From positions 1 to 12,978 of the forward strand of contig JAHIVS010000169.1 of assembly GCA_018816605.1 (NCBI GenBank): a stretch of DNA of 12,978 nucleotides, in the 5' to 3' direction. The number at the start of each line of letters is the position of its first letter. Position 1 is the stretch's first letter. The notes below the pieces were generated by a model that saw only the letters and a list, made by a program, of their open reading frames with translations, searched no databases and had not been told where the DNA came from. Source of the DNA: Pseudomonadota bacterium (GTDB taxonomy: Bacteria > Desulfobacterota > Desulfobacteria > Desulfobacterales > Desulfobacteraceae). This document shows positions 6,520 through 12,978 of the stretch, in pieces. The position numbers and the translations under genes are program-made.

Positions 6520-8406
6520 ATGAATTTTTGCAAAAAGACCTATGATGTCATTGTGATCGGTGCCGGCCATGCCGGGTGCGAGGCTGCCCTTGCCGCGGCA
6601 AGAATGGGGTGCAGCACCCTCTTACTGACCATTGACATGGACAAGATTGCCGCCATGCCCTGCAGCCCTTCCATCGGCGGCATGGCAAAGGGACAGCTGG
6701 TAAAGGAAATAGATGCCCTGGGCGGCCAGATGGCCAGGATCTCGGATTCTTCGGCCATCCAGTACCGGACCCTGAACACCCGGAAAGGACCTGCGGTTCA
6801 CTCCACCCGGACCCAGAACGACAAGTCCCTGTATTCACGGAATATGAAGACTGTCCTTGAAAGCACTCCCAACCTTGACCTGAAGCAGGCCATGGTGCAA
6901 TCCCTGGTTCTTGAGGACCAAAGGATTGCGGGCATCATTGACCAGACCGGATTTGAATACAAAACAAGCGCCGTGGTCATTGCCACGGGTACCTTTTTGC
7001 GGGGCACGGTCCATATCGGCCCCGTCCAGATAGCTGCCGGACGGGCCGGAGAATTTGCATCCATCGGTCTTGCCGAAACCCTCGGGCAAATCGGCCTTAA
7101 CATGGGCCGGATGAAAACCGGAACCCCGCCGAGACTCCACGCAGACAGCATCGATTTTTCCCAATTTAATGTCCACGGGTCAGACGATGTTCCCAAGCCC
7201 TTTTCCTTTTCCACCCGAACGATCACAACGCCCATGCTCCCGAGTTTCATGGGGGAAACCAATCCTGCCACCCATGAAATCATCCGGCAGAACCTTCAGT
7301 TTTCGGCCCTCTATGGCGGGCAGATCAAGGGCAGGTCTGCCCGGTATTGCCCTTCCTTTGAAGATAAAATCGTCAAATTTCCCGAACGGGACAGCCACCA
7401 CGTCATCCTGGAATATGAAGGAATTGATTCAAAGGAAATCTATGCGTCCGGCCTTGGAAACAGCATGCCCCTTGATATCCAATACCGGATCGTAAGATCT
7501 GTCAAAGGACTGGAGCAGGCCCAGATCATGCGGCCGGCCTACGCCATTGAATATGACTATGTCAACCCTCTGGAACTCACCCAGGGCCTGGAAGTCAAAA
7601 AAATGAACGGTCTTTTCCTGGCCGGCCAGATCAACGGGACCTCGGGCTATGAAGAAGCAGGGGCCCAAGGCTTGTGGGCAGGCGTCAATGCCGCCTGCAG
7701 GGTGCAGAAAAGAGCCCCCTTTGTTCTGGACAGATCCCAGGCCTATATGGGGGTAATGGTGGACGACCTTGTGACCCGGGGGACCCAGGAACCCTACCGC
7801 ATGTTCACCTCCCGGGCAGAATACCGTCTGCTGCTGCGCGAAGACAACGCAGACCTGAGACTGGCCCAGATAGGATATGATTACGGACTCATTGACAAAG
7901 AGCGCCTTAAATTGTGCACTGAAATCGCAGTTCAGACCCGAAGGGAAATTGAACGGGTTAAGAACACGGTGATCAAACCCAGTGATGGGGTCAATGCTTT
8001 CCTTGCCGCTCACAAGACCAATCCCATTTCAAACGGCGTGAAGCTTGAACAATTGCTGAAACGGGCGGAGCTTTCCTATGATGCGTTAAAAGAAATCTGC
8101 CCCTCCCCTGAACCCATAAATGCCAGGGCCCGAACCCAGGTGGAAATCGAAATCAAATATGAAGGCTATATCCAGCGCCAGCTCAATGAAATTAAAAAAT
8201 TCAAAGACCTGGAAATGATAAGGATCCCGAAAGAGTTTGACTATGCCACTGCCCATGGTCTCTCCAATGAGCTCAGGGAAAAACTGGCCCTCATACAGCC
8301 CCAATCCCTTGGCCAGGCATCCCGGACCGACGGCATGACACCGGCGGCCATTTCGGTTTTAATGGTGGCGATCTCCGCCTTTCAAAAAAATAACAAAAAC
8401 GCTTGA
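6520..8406 (+). CDS. mnmG: tRNA uridine-5-carboxymethylaminomethyl synthesis enzyme MnmG (GidA)
   Basis: The 628-residue flavoprotein works with MnmE in forming the (c)mnm5 group on the wobble uridine of tRNAs reading NNA/NNG codons. It has full family length. Visible elements are the FAD-binding GAGHAG (14-19), PCSPSIGGMAKGQL (47-60) with the conserved C48, ATGTFLRG (155-162), GRMKTGTPPRL (196-206), RYCPSFEDK (275-283) with the second conserved C277, GLFLAGQINGTSGYEEAGAQG (364-384) and SRAEYRLLLREDNADLRL (431-448). The N-terminal YDVIVIGAGHAG fixes the start at 6520. There is no Shine-Dalgarno sequence before it, consistent with the promoter lying immediately upstream. It lies 56 nt after the HDOD gene and appears to be its own transcription unit. 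The partner mnmE is not in the window. Confidence 0.97.
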   Translation: MNFCKKTYDVIVIGAGHAGCEAALAAARMGCSTLLLTIDMDKIAAMPCSPSIGGMAKGQLVKEIDALGGQMARISDSSAIQYRTLNTRKGPAVHSTRTQNDKSLYSRNMKTVLESTPNLDLKQAMVQSLVLEDQRIAGIIDQTGFEYKTSAVVIATGTFLRGTVHIGPVQIAAGRAGEFASIGLAETLGQIGLNMGRMKTGTPPRLHADSIDFSQFNVHGSDDVPKPFSFSTRTITTPMLPSFMGETNPATHEIIRQNLQFSALYGGQIKGRSARYCPSFEDKIVKFPERDSHHVILEYEGIDSKEIYASGLGNSMPLDIQYRIVRSVKGLEQAQIMRPAYAIEYDYVNPLELTQGLEVKKMNGLFLAGQINGTSGYEEAGAQGLWAGVNAACRVQKRAPFVLDRSQAYMGVMVDDLVTRGTQEPYRMFTSRAEYRLLLREDNADLRLAQIGYDYGLIDKERLKLCTEIAVQTRREIERVKNTVIKPSDGVNAFLAAHKTNPISNGVKLEQLLKRAELSYDALKEICPSPEPINARARTQVEIEIKYEGYIQRQLNEIKKFKDLEMIRIPKEFDYATAHGLSNELREKLALIQPQSLGQASRTDGMTPAAISVLMVAISAFQKNNKNA

Positions 8407-8430
8407 CTTGGGCAGGTTAAAACTTATCAT
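8403..8430 (+). promoter_or_regulatory. Promoter for the J-domain gene, overlapping the mnmG stop codon
   Basis: TTGACT (8403-8408) and TATCAT (8425-8430) are separated by 16 nt, each with five matches to the sigma-70 consensus. The -35 hexamer includes the mnmG TGA stop (8404-8406). A start near 8437 would give a leader of about 47 nt before the ATG at 8484. Confidence 0.55.
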
Positions 8431-8483
8431 TTAGCCCACAAACAGCTTGAATAATTGCATTTATCAAACACGGGGAATCAGAC

Positions 8484-9398
8484 ATGGCCGATGATTATTA
8501 TAGCCTTCTGGGCATCAGCAAAACAGCCAGTGCAGATGAAATAAAAAAAGCATACAGAAAACTGGCATTAAAATACCATCCCGACAAAACCGCCGGGGAC
8601 AAGGCGCTTGAAGACAAATTCAAAAAACTCAGCGAAGCCTATGCTGTTCTGAGTGATCCTGAAAAACGCAACCAATATGATACCTATGGGTCTGCCGATT
8701 TTCAGCAGCGGTTTTCCCAGGAAGATATTTTCAGAAACTTTGATATGGGGGATATCTTAAAGGAATTCGGTTTTGGTGGGGGCCGGGGCGGTTCCAGGGG
8801 CGGTTTTTCGGGCATGGGGGGAAACCCGTTCTTCCAGAACATGGGAGGACAACGCAGCCGGCAGCAGGCCCCGGTAAAGGGCAAGGATCTCGAATATGAA
8901 CTGCCCCTGACCCTTGGTGAACTCCTAAACGGCACCAAAAAAACCATTACCATCAGCCAGGGCGGGATTGCCAAAGCGGTTGAGGTCACAATCCCCAAAG
9001 GGCTGACCCAGGGAAAAAAAATCCGCCTGGCCGGGAAAGGAGAGGCAAGCCCCAACGGTGGGCCGGCCGGAAACCTGTATATCAAATCCAGCCCCATTAC
9101 CCCGGAGGACATTACCATTGAGGGCAATGACATCTCCCTTATCCGGGAGGTGCGGCTGTCCCAGGCGCTTCTGGGCGAAAAAATTCAGGTCACCACCCCG
9201 GCAGGGAAAATCATCAGCCTGACCCTGCCCTTGGGAACAAACCACAAGGCCAAGATGAGACTGCCCGGTCACGGCATTCCGGATATAAAAGGAAAGGGTT
9301 GCGGAGATCTCTTTGTTGTGATTAATATATCCATGCCCAAAGAACTGGACAAAAAGCAGAAAGACCTTATCAAAGAACTTGAAAAAACAGGATTATAA
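8484..9398 (+). CDS. CbpA-like (type II) DnaJ family co-chaperone
   Basis: The 304-residue protein begins with a J-domain (about 4-67) carrying the HPD motif at 32-34 (KYHPDKT), which stimulates the DnaK ATPase. A glycine/phenylalanine-rich linker follows (about 87-118, with [14 protein letters not shown]). The remainder is the two-part beta-rich DnaJ C-terminal substrate-binding domain ([20 protein letters not shown], then [12 protein letters not shown] and [17 protein letters not shown]). The four CxxCxGxG zinc-finger repeats of canonical DnaJ are absent. This, with a length near that of E. coli CbpA, makes it CbpA-like rather than DnaJ proper. GGGGA lies about 8 nt before the ATG. Any nucleoid-binding activity like that of E. 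coli CbpA cannot be judged from the sequence. hpt starts 5 nt after its stop, so the two are likely co-transcribed. Confidence 0.94.
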   Translation: MADDYYSLLGISKTASADEIKKAYRKLALKYHPDKTAGDKALEDKFKKLSEAYAVLSDPEKRNQYDTYGSADFQQRFSQEDIFRNFDMGDILKEFGFGGGRGGSRGGFSGMGGNPFFQNMGGQRSRQQAPVKGKDLEYELPLTLGELLNGTKKTITISQGGIAKAVEVTIPKGLTQGKKIRLAGKGEASPNGGPAGNLYIKSSPITPEDITIEGNDISLIREVRLSQALLGEKIQVTTPAGKIISLTLPLGTNHKAKMRLPGHGIPDIKGKGCGDLFVVINISMPKELDKKQKDLIKELEKTGL

Positions 9399-9403
9399 AC
9401 CAA

Positions 9404-9919
9404 ATGCCAGAATTTATCCCCTTGATTTCCGAACAAGAGATCAAAGTCAGGGTCCAGGAAACCGGGGAACAGATTTCCAAAGACTACAGAGACCTGGACC
9501 TTGTATTAATCGGTGTTTTAAAAGGCTCCTTCATGTTTCTGGCAGACCTTTCCCGAAAAATTTCCATTGACCATGAAATTGACCTGATCGGCGCATCTTC
9601 CTATGAGGGGACTGTGTCCACAGGACAGATTGTGTTTACCAAACAGCCGGACCTGGAATTGGAAGGCCGGGATATTCTCCTGGTGGAAGATATTGTGGAC
9701 ACGGGGCACACCCTGTCCAAGATTGTTGAGTTTGTCCAACTCCTGGATCCCCGCTCGGTCAAGATCTGCTCCCTGATTGACAAACGCGAACGCCGGGAGG
9801 TGGATATCGATGTAAGTTATTCCTGTTTTTCACTTGAAAAAGGGTTCATTGTCGGCTATGGACTTGATTATAATGAAAAATACAGAAATTTGCCTGCAAT
9901 CTATGATCTGAAATTGTAA
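9404..9919 (+). CDS. hpt: Hypoxanthine phosphoribosyltransferase
   Basis: The 171-residue enzyme transfers phosphoribosyl from PRPP to hypoxanthine (and usually guanine) in purine salvage. It has the normal bacterial length of about 170-180. Motifs in order: GVLKGSFMF (37-45) at the pyrophosphate-binding loop; SYEGT (66-70) on the flexible loop; the PRPP-binding ILLVEDIVDTGHTL (91-104) with E95, D96 and D99; LIDKRERR (124-131); and GYGLDYNEKYRNLP (151-164), the purine-binding end typical of HPRTs. The start lies 5 nt after the co-chaperone stop codon. Only a weak AGGA is present, inside the preceding gene, so translational coupling is likely. The next gene begins 17 nt downstream. Confidence 0.96.
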   Translation: MPEFIPLISEQEIKVRVQETGEQISKDYRDLDLVLIGVLKGSFMFLADLSRKISIDHEIDLIGASSYEGTVSTGQIVFTKQPDLELEGRDILLVEDIVDTGHTLSKIVEFVQLLDPRSVKICSLIDKRERREVDIDVSYSCFSLEKGFIVGYGLDYNEKYRNLPAIYDLKL

Positions 9920-9936
9920 TAATAAGGGGAAGCGCA

Positions 9937-11586
9937 ATGATTATTACCTGCCAAGAGTGTTCAACACGCTTTAACCTTGACGAATCTATTTTAAAGGCTG
10001 GGGGTTCAAAAGTCCGGTGCAGCTTGTGCCAGCATGTTTTCACAGCCTTTCCCCCTGTCCTGCCCCCTTCCCCAGCCGTGGCCCAGGAAGAAATCGAATT
10101 TGACTTTTCTGAAAACGATGACCCTGATGAATTTAAGACGCAAGACCTTAAAGGTCAAACCCCAGATTTTGACTTTGATGACAAGGAATTGGATTTTGAA
10201 ATAGAGGACCTGGATTTTGAAACAGGAGAGGACAACCTGGATTTCAACGACCCGGGCCCTGGGATCAACGCACCTGAAAAACAGCCGGCCGATATTGAAA
10301 TCAGCTTTGAAGCGGAACCGGAAACCTCTGGGTTTGAAGAAGATGAGCTGAACTTTGACGACAGCGATATTGAATTTGATGATTCTGACCTGGACATGGC
10401 CGGTTCAACAGATCCGGCCGATTTTAACAGCATGGAATTTGACACGCCGGGTCCGGATTCCCACAGCCTCCAGGCAGACGATAGAACCGATGACGAAGAT
10501 GCCTCCGAGGCGGATCTTTCTTTCCAGGACGACCCGGATGCAGACCTGGTTTTTGAAGAAACCGGACCCGGGCAAGACGACCTGGATCTGGCCTTTGAAC
10601 CTGAAGAGCCGGATGACCGGAAATTGACCTTTCCCGATCTTAAAATGGAGACAGACGACCAAAACTCCACGGATGAAGCGGATCTTGATCTGACCTTTGA
10701 TGAAAAGGACTTTGAAGACCTCGATGCGGCAGCAGATGACGGGGAATCCGGAGGGCCGCCACTCCAGCCAACGGAAGATTTTTCTTCCTATGACCTGGTC
10801 CTGGACCAGGATACAGAGCCGGAAGATACTTTTCCGGACCTGGATCAGGCCCCATATCAGGAGCAGGACCATGATCCGGCCCCGGCCCCGAAAGATGAGG
10901 CCGGTGAATCAGAAGCGCCAGGGCCCGAAAACAGGCTGGCCCCGGCCGAACCCAGATCCCTGATGGAAAATGCAGGAATTGCTGCCTTTGACCAGGGAGA
11001 ACCGGAATTGTATTCCGGCCAGCAACGAAAGAAAAGAAAAAAATCTTCCATGGGCGCACCTGCCATGCTGTTTCTGCTGCTCTTTGTCCTTGTGGCAGGC
11101 GCCTATGTCCTCAGCATTGGCCTGGGGTATAAGATTCCCTATCTGTCGGATGTCAGGATACCGTTCATAGAGCACTATCTGAAAAAGGAAGCACCGGCAA
11201 AACCGGCTCCCAAACCCATTCCCAACGAAGCCAGTGTCAATGGCCGATTTATTTCCAATGATGTGGCCGGAGAATTGTTCGTCATAACAGGGCGGATTGA
11301 AAACCCGGCAGACATCCCCTACAGCCATATTCAGGTCAAAGGGACCCTGATTACAAAGGGCAAGGTCAAAGCCAAAACCCAGGTTGCATTCTGCGGCAAT
11401 GTCATTGCCGAGGAGATACTGAAAACCGGCACTCTAATGGACATAGACAAAGCCTTGACCCTCAGGGAAGGGGCCCACAATTCAAATGTAAACGTAAAAC
11501 CGGGAGGATTTGTCCCGTTTATGCTTGTCTTTTCAGACCTGCCGGACAATCTGGAAAATTTTACGGTTGAAGTGGTGGGCTTTTAA
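9937..11586 (+). CDS. MJ0042 zinc-ribbon protein with acidic repeat region, one TM segment and DUF3426
   Basis: The 549-residue protein has four parts. Residues 1-38 are an MJ0042-type zinc ribbon with C5/C8 and C28/C31 as two CxxC knuckles. Residues about 45-350 are extremely rich in Asp and Glu, with recurring (D/E)LDFE- and FDD-like units (LDFEIEDLDFE, NFDDSDIEFDDSD), and are probably disordered. A basic patch (RKKRKKSS, about 364-371) precedes a single hydrophobic span at about 374-396. Residues about 430-549 form a beta-rich DUF3426-type domain (FVITGRIENPADIPYSHIQVKG, then a FVPFMLVFSDLP-like end). The basic patch before the span suggests that the ribbon and acidic region are cytoplasmic and the C-terminal domain is outside the membrane. 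The biochemical function is not known. AAGGGG ends 8 nt before the ATG. It is the last gene of the J-domain-hpt series. Confidence 0.85.
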   Translation: MIITCQECSTRFNLDESILKAGGSKVRCSLCQHVFTAFPPVLPPSPAVAQEEIEFDFSENDDPDEFKTQDLKGQTPDFDFDDKELDFEIEDLDFETGEDNLDFNDPGPGINAPEKQPADIEISFEAEPETSGFEEDELNFDDSDIEFDDSDLDMAGSTDPADFNSMEFDTPGPDSHSLQADDRTDDEDASEADLSFQDDPDADLVFEETGPGQDDLDLAFEPEEPDDRKLTFPDLKMETDDQNSTDEADLDLTFDEKDFEDLDAAADDGESGGPPLQPTEDFSSYDLVLDQDTEPEDTFPDLDQAPYQEQDHDPAPAPKDEAGESEAPGPENRLAPAEPRSLMENAGIAAFDQGEPELYSGQQRKKRKKSSMGAPAMLFLLLFVLVAGAYVLSIGLGYKIPYLSDVRIPFIEHYLKKEAPAKPAPKPIPNEASVNGRFISNDVAGELFVITGRIENPADIPYSHIQVKGTLITKGKVKAKTQVAFCGNVIAEEILKTGTLMDIDKALTLREGAHNSNVNVKPGGFVPFMLVFSDLPDNLENFTVEVVGF

Positions 11587-11608
11587 GCGGCAGCAAAAAA
11601 AATAATAT

Positions 11609-11638
11609 TTGACAAGCTGCTTAAAGTCATGATATATG
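11609..11638 (+). promoter_or_regulatory. tRNA-Met promoter
   Basis: A perfect -35 TTGACA (11609-11614) is followed after 18 nt by TATATG (11633-11638). Transcription would start around 11645, about 7 nt before the mature tRNA 5' end, as expected for a short tRNA precursor. Confidence 0.6.
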
Positions 11639-11651
11639 TTTCGGGTTTTTT

Positions 11652-11728
11652 GGCGACGTAGCTCAGATGGTTAGAGCATGCGGCTCATATCCGCAGGGTC
11701 CGGAGTTCGATTCTCTGCGTCGCTACCA
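11652..11728 (+). tRNA. tRNA-Met (CAT), elongator type
   Basis: The 77-nt sequence folds into a full cloverleaf: acceptor GGCGACG with CGTCGCT (G-U first pair), D arm GCTC/GAGC, anticodon stem TGCGG/CCGCA with loop CTCATAT, variable GGGTC, T arm CGGAG/CTCTG with loop TTCGATT, discriminator A and an encoded CCA. The anticodon is CAT. The initiator hallmarks (C1-A72 mismatch and three consecutive G-C pairs at the foot of the anticodon stem) are absent. The acceptor end, including GCTACCA, resembles the B. subtilis elongator tRNA-Met rather than the lysidine-modified tRNA-Ile2. The latter is not formally excluded without a tRNA classifier. Confidence 0.95.
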
Positions 11729-11740
11729 AAAAATTACAAT

Positions 11741-11771
11741 GCCCCTCAATCCATTGAGGGGCTTTTTTTTT
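11741..11771 (+). terminator. Strong intrinsic terminator after tRNA-Met
   Basis: GCCCCTCAAT (11741-11750) and ATTGAGGGGC (11753-11762) are perfect inverted complements separated by CC, so the innermost pairs stay open as the loop. Nine Ts follow (11763-11771). It separates the tRNA unit from queD, whose own promoter lies 40 nt further on. Confidence 0.93.
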
Positions 11772-11810
11772 GCAAAAATTTATCTGAACCAAAATAGACC
11801 CTTGACTTTT

Positions 11811-11839
11811 TTGACTCAGAACCAAGCTTATGGTATTAT
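11811..11839 (+). promoter_or_regulatory. queD promoter
   Basis: TTGACT (11811-11816) and TATTAT (11834-11839), each with five consensus matches, are spaced by exactly 17 nt. Transcription would start around 11846, giving a leader of about 108 nt that begins almost at the foot of the inverted repeat at 11848. Confidence 0.75.
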
Positions 11840-11847
11840 CTGTAACT

Positions 11848-11909
11848 CAACTTTCGGACTTCGACTTTGAAGGAACGGGTCTTGTAAAATCAACCGACTC
11901 CGAAAGTTG
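11848..11909 (+). promoter_or_regulatory. Structured 5' leader of queD (candidate RNA element)
   Basis: CAACTTTCGGA (11848-11858) and TCCGAAAGTTG (11899-11909) are perfect 11-nt inverted complements forming a closing stem. Inside lie a hairpin CTTC/GAAG (11859-11862 with 11869-11872), stacked directly on that stem, and a second helix GGGTC/GACTC (11877-11881 with 11896-11900, one G-U pair). The second helix competes with the top two pairs of the closing stem. This is a compact three-way junction at the very 5' end of the predicted mRNA. No T tract follows, so it is not an intrinsic terminator. The queuosine genes downstream suggest control by a queuosine-pathway metabolite or by a protein, but I do not recognise the fold. 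Confidence 0.5.
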
Positions 11910-11953
11910 CGTCTGTAATTTAAGAAAAACCATTTCCATACATGGGAGACGCT

Positions 11954-12334
11954 ATGCCGGGTGTGTATGAAATTTATGTAAAAGATCATTTTGCAGCAGC
12001 CCACGCCCTAAAGGGATATGATGGGAACTGCTCCAGAATCCATGGCCACAACTGGATTGTTGAAGCCTATATCCAGTGCACAAAACTCAACAAACTGGGC
12101 ATCGGCATTGATTTCCGGGACGTCAAAGGGGTGGTCAAGGATGTTTTAAGCAAGCTGGACCATACCAATCTCAACGAAATCCTGGAATTCGGCAGCATCA
12201 ATCCCACATCGGAAAACCTGTCAAAACTCATCTACAAGGAATTGTCACTGCGCCTGAACACCGAGCATATCAAGGTGACCCGGGTAATGGTGTTTGAAAG
12301 CCCGGGGTGCGGCTCTTCCTACCAGGAGCTATAA
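11954..12334 (+). CDS. queD: 6-carboxytetrahydropterin synthase QueD
   Basis: The 126-residue enzyme (family about 120-140) converts 7,8-dihydroneopterin triphosphate to 6-carboxy-5,6,7,8-tetrahydropterin in the route to preQ0 and queuosine. The signature is present: H17 in FAAAHAL, then C26xxxH30GH32, giving zinc ligands H17, H30 and H32 with catalytic C26. LDHTNLNE (about 68-75) supplies the catalytic Asp-His, and VFESPG near the C-terminus supplies the pterin-anchoring glutamate. PTSENLS is also typical. I prefer ATG 11954, with GGGAG at 11944-11948 at good spacing, over the in-frame ATG at 11942, which has no ribosome binding site and would place that GGGAG inside the gene. queE follows directly: the queD stop TAA abuts the queE GTG. 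Confidence 0.95.
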   Translation: MPGVYEIYVKDHFAAAHALKGYDGNCSRIHGHNWIVEAYIQCTKLNKLGIGIDFRDVKGVVKDVLSKLDHTNLNEILEFGSINPTSENLSKLIYKELSLRLNTEHIKVTRVMVFESPGCGSSYQEL

Positions 12335-12978
12335 GTGTCACTTAATGTGTGTGAGATTTTTTATAGTCTCCAGGGGGAATCAACCTTTACAGGAATTGCC
12401 TGCACCTTTGTCCGGCTTGCCGGGTGCAATCTGAACTGCACCTGGTGTGACACAGGCTATGCCAGAGACGAGAGCATTTCCATGCCCATAAGAAAAATTA
12501 TCGAGCAGGTCAAAAGCTTTGACTGCGGCCTGGTGGAAATTACGGGCGGAGAACCCCTGCTCCAGCCCCAAACACCCGAGCTGATATCCCGACTGCTTGC
12601 CTTGAATTTCCAGGTGCTTTTGGAAACCAACGGCAGCCTGAGCATCCGGGACATTGATCCTTGCTGTATCCGGATTCTGGACATCAAATGCCCTTCCAGC
12701 AATGAGGCGGACACTTTTTTATATGAAAACCTGAACTATCTGACCCAGAGGGATGAAATCAAATTTGTCATCGGGTCCAGACAGGACTATGAATTTGCCA
12801 GGGCCATGCTTCGGGAGAACCTGCCCAAAAGGCCCGGTGCATTAACCCATCTGTCCCCGGTCTCCGGTCAGGTCACCCCGGAAAGCCTTGCTGCCTGGAT
12901 TTTAGAAGACCGGCTGCCGGCCAGACTCTCTCTTCAACTGCATAAAATCATCTGGAATCCCCATCAAAGAGGAGTATA
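12335..12978 (+). CDS. queE: 7-carboxy-7-deazaguanine synthase QueE (radical SAM), cut at the stop codon
   Basis: Visible are 214 codons plus the first two bases (TA) of what is almost certainly the stop. The protein ends NPHQRGV, near the usual C-terminus of the family, so the coding sequence is essentially complete. It converts QueD's product to 7-carboxy-7-deazaguanine. Residues 8-15 (IFYSLQGE) and GCNLNCTWCDT (30-40) carry the radical-SAM CxxxCxxC with C31, C35 and C38; TGGEPLLQ (70-77) is the SAM-binding motif; LLETNGS and DIKCPSS follow. The start is GTG 12335, directly after the queD stop. AGGAG at 12324-12328 lies within queD, indicating translational coupling. A GTG at 12347 would remove four residues and is less well placed. 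Confidence 0.93.
   Translation, partial: MSLNVCEIFYSLQGESTFTGIACTFVRLAGCNLNCTWCDTGYARDESISMPIRKIIEQVKSFDCGLVEITGGEPLLQPQTPELISRLLALNFQVLLETNGSLSIRDIDPCCIRILDIKCPSSNEADTFLYENLNYLTQRDEIKFVIGSRQDYEFARAMLRENLPKRPGALTHLSPVSGQVTPESLAAWILEDRLPARLSLQLHKIIWNPHQRGV

Noticed and set aside
8484..9398. Canonical dnaJ
   Set aside because: The CxxCxGxG zinc-finger repeats are absent, and the length fits CbpA-type proteins.
10155..10670. - strand open frame rich in serine opposite the zinc-ribbon gene
   Set aside because: It is the antisense shadow of the repetitive Asp/Glu codons. It has no ribosome binding site and only low-complexity composition.
11652..11728. tRNA-Ile2 (lysidine-modified CAT) or initiator tRNA-fMet
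   Set aside because: The acceptor stem and GCTACCA end match elongator tRNA-Met, and the initiator C1-A72 mismatch and triple G-C pairs are missing.
11667..11870. Open frame of 67 codons across the tRNA
   Set aside because: It covers tRNA-Met and its terminator and has no recognisable protein features.
11942..11953. Upstream in-frame ATG for queD
   Set aside because: There is no binding site before it, whereas GGGAG within this stretch is well placed for ATG 11954.
11846..11953. preQ1-I riboswitch before queD
   Set aside because: The short hairpin with C-rich loop and A-rich pseudoknot tail is absent. The region instead forms a long closing stem with inner helices.

Overview
The window looks like chromosomal DNA from a sulfate-reducing member of the Desulfobacterota, most likely Desulfobacteraceae-like. 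This is an inference from the gene repertoire: a long eukaryote-style glycogen debranching enzyme beside glycogen phosphorylase, an EAL-HDOD signalling protein, an MJ0042 zinc-ribbon/DUF3426 protein and a queD-queE pair. The moderate GC content fits. No taxonomic marker gene is present, so the assignment is tentative. Nearly everything reads on the + strand, and I see no transposase, integrase, phage gene or CRISPR array.

Layout. Positions 1-783 (- strand) hold the 5' part of a large glycogen debranching enzyme that runs off the left edge. A divergent, AT-rich intergenic region follows (784-1334). It has a promoter-like site pointing right, an 80-bp imperfect compound palindrome resembling a small non-autonomous repeat, and two GC-rich hairpins. 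From 1335 to 6463 comes a compact + strand series: a free-standing CBM48-type glycogen-binding protein, class II fructose-bisphosphate aldolase (fba), glycogen phosphorylase (glgP) and a degenerate-EAL/HDOD regulatory protein. With the divergent debranching enzyme this forms a glycogen breakdown locus: GlgP trims chains, the debranching enzyme removes branch stubs, the CBM48 protein may bind the polymer, and aldolase sits in the glycolytic/gluconeogenic route that glycogen-derived sugar phosphates join.

From 6483 onward the genes are housekeeping. mnmG (tRNA wobble-uridine modification) has a near-consensus promoter placed so that the mRNA would have almost no leader. A CbpA-like J-domain co-chaperone (with its own promoter overlapping the mnmG stop), hpt (purine salvage) and a membrane-anchored zinc-ribbon protein with a very acidic, repetitive central region follow at short spacing. 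An elongator tRNA-Met(CAT), with its own promoter and a strong intrinsic terminator, closes this block.

The right end carries the queuosine/7-deazaguanine genes queD and queE. They are translationally coupled and preceded by a good promoter and a short leader that folds around a perfect 11-bp inverted repeat. I do not recognise this leader as any preQ1 riboswitch class. It is the best candidate here for an undescribed regulatory element. queE is cut only within its stop codon.
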